The notes under the pieces were generated by a model. That model did no database searches. It saw only the letters and a list, made by a program, of their open reading frames with translations, and had not been told where the DNA came from. DNA of 8,213 nt from an uncultured Ruminococcus sp. (GTDB lineage Bacteria > Bacillota_A > Clostridia > Oscillospirales > Ruminococcaceae): contig CAMYYQ010000030.1 in the NCBI GenBank assembly GCA_947303535.1, positions 1 to 8,213 on the forward strand, written 5' to 3'. Position numbers and translations under genes: made by a program. Numbering within the stretch: the first letter of the stretch is position 1; each line of letters opens with the position of its first letter. Positions 5,229 through 8,213 of this stretch are shown in pieces.

Positions 5229-6167
5229 TTATCTCATAAAAATATAGGTCGTATATCCTGCATATACCGCAAGCATCAATGCACCATGCCACCTAAACAG
5301 CTTCTTCTTCGGCAGACACATAATAAGTACGAGCAGACTCATTACAATAAGGACCGCCGTATCTATAGTGTTCTGCATTGTGAATGAAATAGGCGATATA
5401 GTTGAAGCTATACCAAGCACGAACAGGATATTGAATATATTTGAGCCCACTACATTTCCCAGAGCCATATCCACCTCGCCTTTTCTTGCGGCTACGATAG
5501 ATGTTACAAGCTCGGGGAGACTTGTTCCGAGAGCAACTATAGTCATTCCGATAAGGTTGTCCGACATTCCGAAAGCACGGGCTATGTCAGAAGCGCCGTC
5601 AACGACCATTTTTCCGCCGACTGCTATGGCAGCTGCTCCTCCGATTATAAATGCAAGGCATTTCCACACAGGCATTATCTTGTACTCGTCCTCTTCCGTA
5701 AGCTCTCCTGCATCTCTTGCTTTTTTCGCAGAGCTTATCATCATATAAAGGAAGAATGCAAACAGCGCAAGCAGTATGATTCCGCCCCAGCGCATGACTG
5801 TTCCCGTCACTGCGCCCAGTGCAAGAAGTACGCCTGCAACTATTATAGAGAAAGGCAGGTCTTTTTTTATTGTCTCCTTACCTATCGCCATAGGACAAAG
5901 GACTGCACAGACTCCGCATACCACCATAAGGTTAAATATATTCGAGCCCACAGCGTTGCTTATGGCAAGGTCATTCTTGCCCAGCACGGAAGCACTTACG
6001 CTTACCGATGTCTCGGGCAGACTTGTTCCCATTGCAACTATAGTCATACCGATTATAAGAGCAGGTACTTTCAGCCTTTTAGCTACCGCAGAGCTTCCGT
6101 CGACAAAGAAATCAGCCCCCTTGATAAGCAGTATAAATCCGACTATGAGAAAGATATATTTAATCAT
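5229..6167 (-). CDS. CaCA-family calcium/sodium (cation) antiporter, YrbG-like
   Basis: Integral membrane exchanger of 312 residues, the usual size of bacterial YrbG/NCX_Mj-type proteins, which swap Ca2+ for Na+ or H+ across the cytoplasmic membrane. Both inverted alpha repeats are intact. Repeat 1 has GMTIVAMGTSLPE (40-52) and NAVGSNIFN (71-79). Repeat 2 has GMTIVALGTSLPE (207-219) and NVVGSNIFN (238-246). The GTSLPE Glu residues (E52, E219) and the Asn residues of GSNIFN line the ion site in the family. A cytoplasmic loop rich in Glu and Lys (about 146-166) separates the halves. I chose ATG at 6167, which has AGGAG 8 bases upstream; the in-frame TTG at 6185 lies upstream of that ribosome site and would read through it. 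It heads an operon with two zinc-ribbon membrane proteins. Exact ion specificity cannot be read from the sequence. Confidence 0.94.
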   Translation of the reverse strand: MIKYIFLIVGFILLIKGADFFVDGSSAVAKRLKVPALIIGMTIVAMGTSLPETSVSVSASVLGKNDLAISNAVGSNIFNLMVVCGVCAVLCPMAIGKETIKKDLPFSIIVAGVLLALGAVTGTVMRWGGIILLALFAFFLYMMISSAKKARDAGELTEEDEYKIMPVWKCLAFIIGGAAAIAVGGKMVVDGASDIARAFGMSDNLIGMTIVALGTSLPELVTSIVAARKGEVDMALGNVVGSNIFNILFVLGIASTISPISFTMQNTIDTAVLIVMSLLVLIMCLPKKKLFRWHGALMLAVYAGYTTYIFMR

Positions 6168-6205
6168 TAAAAGATCTCCTAACAACTATAATTCTGATAG
6201 GTTCA

Positions 6206-6228
6206 AAAGAACTTATAAAGAGTTCTTT
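6206..6228 (-). repeat. 8-bp inverted repeat in the exchanger leader
   Basis: AAAGAACT and AGTTCTTT flank a 7-base loop. It lies between the predicted transcription start (near 6244) and the exchanger start codon, so it would form a hairpin in the 5' leader or serve as a DNA operator. No U-run follows, so it is not a terminator. Role unknown. Confidence 0.4.
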
Positions 6229-6250
6229 AAAACTATTACTTGCTTATATT

Positions 6251-6279
6251 ATTATAACACATAATTATGAATAAAGCAA
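6251..6279 (-). promoter_or_regulatory. Promoter of the exchanger/zinc-ribbon operon
   Basis: On the minus strand, TTGCTT (6279-6274), a 17-base spacer, then a perfect TATAAT (6256-6251) preceded by TG at the extended -10 position. The -35 box is weak, and the extended -10 may compensate. The leader is about 75 bases. Confidence 0.65.
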
Positions 6280-6340
6280 TACGTGCAATAAAATTTTTTT
6301 AGTGCTGCGTATAATAAGCTCCTGACACTTTACCATACGA

Positions 6341-6370
6341 ATATTTTTGGCGACACAATAACAAAAATAT
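6341..6370. repeat. 9-bp inverted repeat between the two divergent promoters
   Basis: ATATTTTTG and CAAAAATAT are separated by 12 bases. The repeat lies between the minus-strand -35 box (6279) and the plus-strand -35 box (6442), about 60-70 bases from each. This is a plausible shared operator for the divergent transporters, though AT-rich arms can occur by chance. Elsewhere in 6186-6544 I see only the promoters and leader hairpins listed separately. Confidence 0.3.
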
Positions 6371-6441
6371 CTGCACTTTTCAATTAAAAAGGTACAGCTT
6401 ATCCAAAATTCGGCATTTCAGAAAAAATATCAATTTTTGCC

Positions 6442-6470
6442 TTGAATTACCTTCTCTTTTGTGCTATAAT
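6442..6470 (+). promoter_or_regulatory. Promoter of the ArsB/NhaD-like transporter operon
   Basis: TTGAAT (6442-6447), a 17-base spacer, then TATAAT (6465-6470) with an extended -10 TG (TGCTATAAT). Transcription should start near 6477, giving a leader of about 68 bases. Confidence 0.8.
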
Positions 6471-6513
6471 TCGCTATGGTATATTTCCCATTTAAATAGG
6501 AAAGGTTTATTAC

Positions 6514-6528
6514 GCGGAACTTTTCCGC
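6514..6528 (+). promoter_or_regulatory. Compact leader hairpin just before the transporter ribosome site
   Basis: GCGGAA and TTCCGC form a perfect 6-bp, GC-rich stem with a 3-base loop. It ends 6 bases before the GGAGG ribosome site (6535-6539). It may stabilise the mRNA or tune initiation. There is no U-run and no known riboswitch fold. Confidence 0.4.
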
Positions 6529-6544
6529 TCTTATGGAGGTAATT

Positions 6545-7897
6545 ATGACAGCAGCACAGATCTTTGCCGTTATTATCTTCGTTGGAATGTTCATTATGAT
6601 CGTTCTTGACAAGATAGAAAGGCACTATGTAACCCTCGGCAGCGGTATCCTCACGCTGGTAGTCGTTTTCGGCATATGTATGCGAAACGGTACAGCTATC
6701 ATGGACACCCTCGCTCTCAAAAATTTCGCTACCAAGGACTTCTGGTATCAGGTCACTGAAAGCGAAAGCAAAGGCATCAACTGGGCGACTATAATCTTTA
6801 TCGCAGGTATGATGGTCATGGTAGAAGGCATGGCAAAAGCAGGCTTCTTCCGCTGGCTCTGTATGAAGATAGCCTATCTCGTAAAATGCAAAACTATCCC
6901 GATATTCATTACATTTATGGTAATGTCTGCGGTACTCTCTATGTTTATCGACAGTATCACAGTTATCATGTTCCTTGCAGCTGTCACTATAGAACTTGCT
7001 TCACTCCTCAAATTCAATCCCGTACCTATGATACTTTCCGAGATATTCTGCGCTAACCTTGGCGGTTCGGCAACAATGTGCGGTGATCCTCCGAACATTA
7101 TCGTTGGTACTTCACTTGGTTTCTCATTCTTCGACTTCCTTACAAATACAGGTCTCTGCGCAGGTATATGCCTTATAGTATCGGTACTTTTCCTTTATTT
7201 TGCATTCCGCAAGGAGCTTGCAGGAGACAAAGGTGCTCCTGTGGATATGAGCAAATTTCCTAAGCCCTCTGAGGCTATCACAAATAAAAAGGATTTCGCA
7301 ATAAGCTGTATCATCTTCGCTTGTGCTGTTATACTCCTTGTTACTCACGCGACTACTCATCTCACCGTAGCAACTATCGGTCTTTTCATAGCTGCTATCA
7401 CTCTCATTGCTTTCGGCAAACACGCTGTCGAGCTTCTCAAAAAGGTAGACTACAAAACACTCATATTCTTCATTGGACTCTTCATCGTTGTAAGCGGTCT
7501 TGAAGAAACAAACATACTCAAACTCATTGCAAACTTCATCGGCGACATCAGCGGCGGCAACATAAAGCTCATGATAGCTATTATCCTCTGGGTATCTGCT
7601 ATCGCAAGTGCTTTCGTGGACAATATCCCGTTCGCAGCAACTATGGTACCTATTATCCAGAGCCTTGCAGAAACTTCGGGCGTTCCGATATCAACTCTTG
7701 CATGGGCACTTGCTATCGGTACTGATATCGGCGGAAGCGCAACTCCTATCGGAGCTTCCGCAAACGTTGTGGGTACTTCCGTTGCACAGAAAAACGGCTA
7801 TCCTATCGGCTGGGGCAGATACTGCAAGAAGATCGCTCCTGCTACAGTTATAGTTCTTGCTATCTCAACTGTTTATCTATTTGTCCGTTATTTATAA
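6545..7897 (+). CDS. ArsB/NhaD-superfamily (SLC13-like) ion transporter
   Basis: Polytopic membrane permease of 450 residues. I chose ATG at 6545 because an upstream in-frame ATG (6533) only contains the GGAGG ribosome site (6535-6539, 5 bases from the chosen start). Two inverted halves are visible. The first has MFIDSITVIMFLAAVTIE (about 133-150) followed by NLGGSATMCGDPPNIIVG (171-188). The second has AFVDNIPFAATMVPI (356-370) followed by DIGGSATPIGASANVVG (394-410). The GGSAT...G...N re-entrant motif and the (I/V)D(S/N)I motif are typical of the ArsB/NhaD group, which includes arsenite exporters, Na+/H+ antiporters and dicarboxylate carriers. About 10-12 membrane spans fit this length. Substrate cannot be assigned. 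No arsenic-resistance genes (arsR, arsC, arsA) are nearby, so a sodium/proton or organic anion role is at least as likely. It is divergent from a CaCA exchanger and is followed 22 bases later by a cytidylate-kinase-like gene. Confidence 0.9.
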   Translation: MTAAQIFAVIIFVGMFIMIVLDKIERHYVTLGSGILTLVVVFGICMRNGTAIMDTLALKNFATKDFWYQVTESESKGINWATIIFIAGMMVMVEGMAKAGFFRWLCMKIAYLVKCKTIPIFITFMVMSAVLSMFIDSITVIMFLAAVTIELASLLKFNPVPMILSEIFCANLGGSATMCGDPPNIIVGTSLGFSFFDFLTNTGLCAGICLIVSVLFLYFAFRKELAGDKGAPVDMSKFPKPSEAITNKKDFAISCIIFACAVILLVTHATTHLTVATIGLFIAAITLIAFGKHAVELLKKVDYKTLIFFIGLFIVVSGLEETNILKLIANFIGDISGGNIKLMIAIILWVSAIASAFVDNIPFAATMVPIIQSLAETSGVPISTLAWALAIGTDIGGSATPIGASANVVGTSVAQKNGYPIGWGRYCKKIAPATVIVLAISTVYLFVRYL

Positions 7898-7919
7898 TTT
7901 CTTTTAAGGGGGAATATAT

Positions 7920-8213
7920 ATGTCACAGGTAATCATTTCAGTAGGTCGTGAATTCGGAAGCGGCGGTAAGAATATCGCCGAACAGCTCGCAAGGCGTTTC
8001 AAGATACCGATATACGACCGTCACCTCATCACAGAGATCGCCAACAAAACAGGTCTTACTCCCGAGGAGATTGAGAAGTACAACGAAAAGCCGAAAAATC
8101 ATCTCCTTTCACGCAGAGTAAATGGCTACAGCAACTCTATCGAGGACAACATTGCTGAAATGCAGTTCAACTTCCTCAGAGAAAAGGCTGCAAGCGGCGA
8201 GTCTTTCGTAGTT
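7920..8213 (+). CDS. Cytidylate kinase-like family protein, N-terminal part (runs off window end)
   Basis: The start ATG at 7920 has a GGGGGA ribosome site about 6-7 bases upstream, and 98 codons are visible. The N-terminus IISVGREFGSGGKNIAEQLA (about 5-24) is the modified P-loop of the cytidylate-kinase-like group (AAA_26 type), followed by FKIPIYDRHLITEIA, where the YDR(H/E) segment is typical. These proteins resemble CMP kinase (Cmk), but many Clostridia carry them in addition to true Cmk, and their substrate is not settled. The gene lies 22 bases after the transporter and is probably co-transcribed with it. The nucleotide-binding and lid regions of the C-terminal half are outside the window, so activity cannot be judged. 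Confidence 0.85.
   Translation, partial: MSQVIISVGREFGSGGKNIAEQLARRFKIPIYDRHLITEIANKTGLTPEEIEKYNEKPKNHLLSRRVNGYSNSIEDNIAEMQFNFLREKAASGESFVV

Noticed and set aside
6168..6185. An N-terminal extension of the exchanger from TTG at 6185
   Set aside because: It reads through the AGGAG ribosome site that serves ATG at 6167.
5368..6264. Plus-strand frames of 126 and 162 codons opposite the exchanger
   Set aside because: These are antisense shadows of the two alpha repeats (recurring SGRLVP.ATIVIPI is the reverse of the GTSLPE repeat); no ribosome site or plausible product.
6533..6544. ATG at 6533 as start of the ArsB/NhaD-like transporter
   Set aside because: It immediately precedes and contains GGAGG; ATG at 6545 is the codon served by that site.
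7124..7423. A minus-strand frame of 99 codons inside the transporter gene
   Set aside because: Antisense to a well-supported membrane protein; Ser/Tyr/Cys-rich product typical of a shadow frame.
6545..7897. Assignment of the transporter as an arsenite exporter
   Set aside because: The superfamily is broad and no arsR, arsC, arsA or arsenic-type context is present, so no substrate is claimed.
1..8213. A novel defence, CRISPR or mobile genetic system
   Set aside because: No direct repeat arrays, transposase, integrase, nuclease or toxin-antitoxin genes were found; the unusual content is the pilus locus.

Overview
The window looks like the chromosome of a low-to-moderate GC Gram-positive, most likely a gut or rumen Clostridia member of the Ruminococcus type. 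The reasons are the strong AGGAGG ribosome sites, the AT-rich promoters, the sortase/pilin machinery, and the acidic or basic membrane-anchored surface proteins. The genus is inferred from the protein style, not proven. Both ends cut through genes, so this may be a whole draft or metagenomic contig.

Left half (1-4260), all on the minus strand: a compact sortase-dependent pilus operon. In transcription order it encodes a signal-peptidase-like protein (3955-3356), a two-domain major pilin of the Spy0128/FctA type (3359-1983), a class B sortase (1977-1279), a small single-domain minor or basal pilin with a Thr-rich stalk (1250-531), and a large secreted surface protein or tip adhesin cut off by the window edge (541 to beyond 1). 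Genes overlap or lie within 28 bases of each other. A near-consensus promoter (TTGACA, 17 bases, TAAAAT) at 4259-4231 drives the operon through a leader of about 270 bases that contains a long hairpin and a doubtful small ORF. Gene content and order resemble the Streptococcus pyogenes T-antigen (FCT) pilus locus: a SipA/LepA-like protein, then a pilin with an EVPTG-like signal, then a class-B-fold pilus sortase, then a minor pilin. The signal peptidase homologue has Gly at the position of the catalytic Lys.

Middle (4391-6279), also minus: a second operon with a CaCA-family cation/calcium exchanger (6167-5229) followed by two paralogous zinc-ribbon membrane proteins (5215-4859 and 4837-4484). 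It closes with a clear intrinsic terminator (4429-4391) that separates it from the pilus promoter.

Right end (6442-8213), plus strand: a divergent promoter drives an ArsB/NhaD-superfamily ion transporter (6545-7897), then a cytidylate-kinase-like gene (7920 onward) cut by the window end. The roughly 375-base divergent intergenic region carries two promoters and several inverted repeats.

The most notable points are the streptococcal-type pilus locus in this background, the catalytic-Lys loss in its signal peptidase homologue, and the first ~113 bases. There the adhesin frame switches abruptly into a sequence resembling a Bacteroidetes type IX secretion C-terminal sorting domain, which is probably an assembly chimera. 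No tRNA, rRNA, CRISPR array or insertion sequence was seen.
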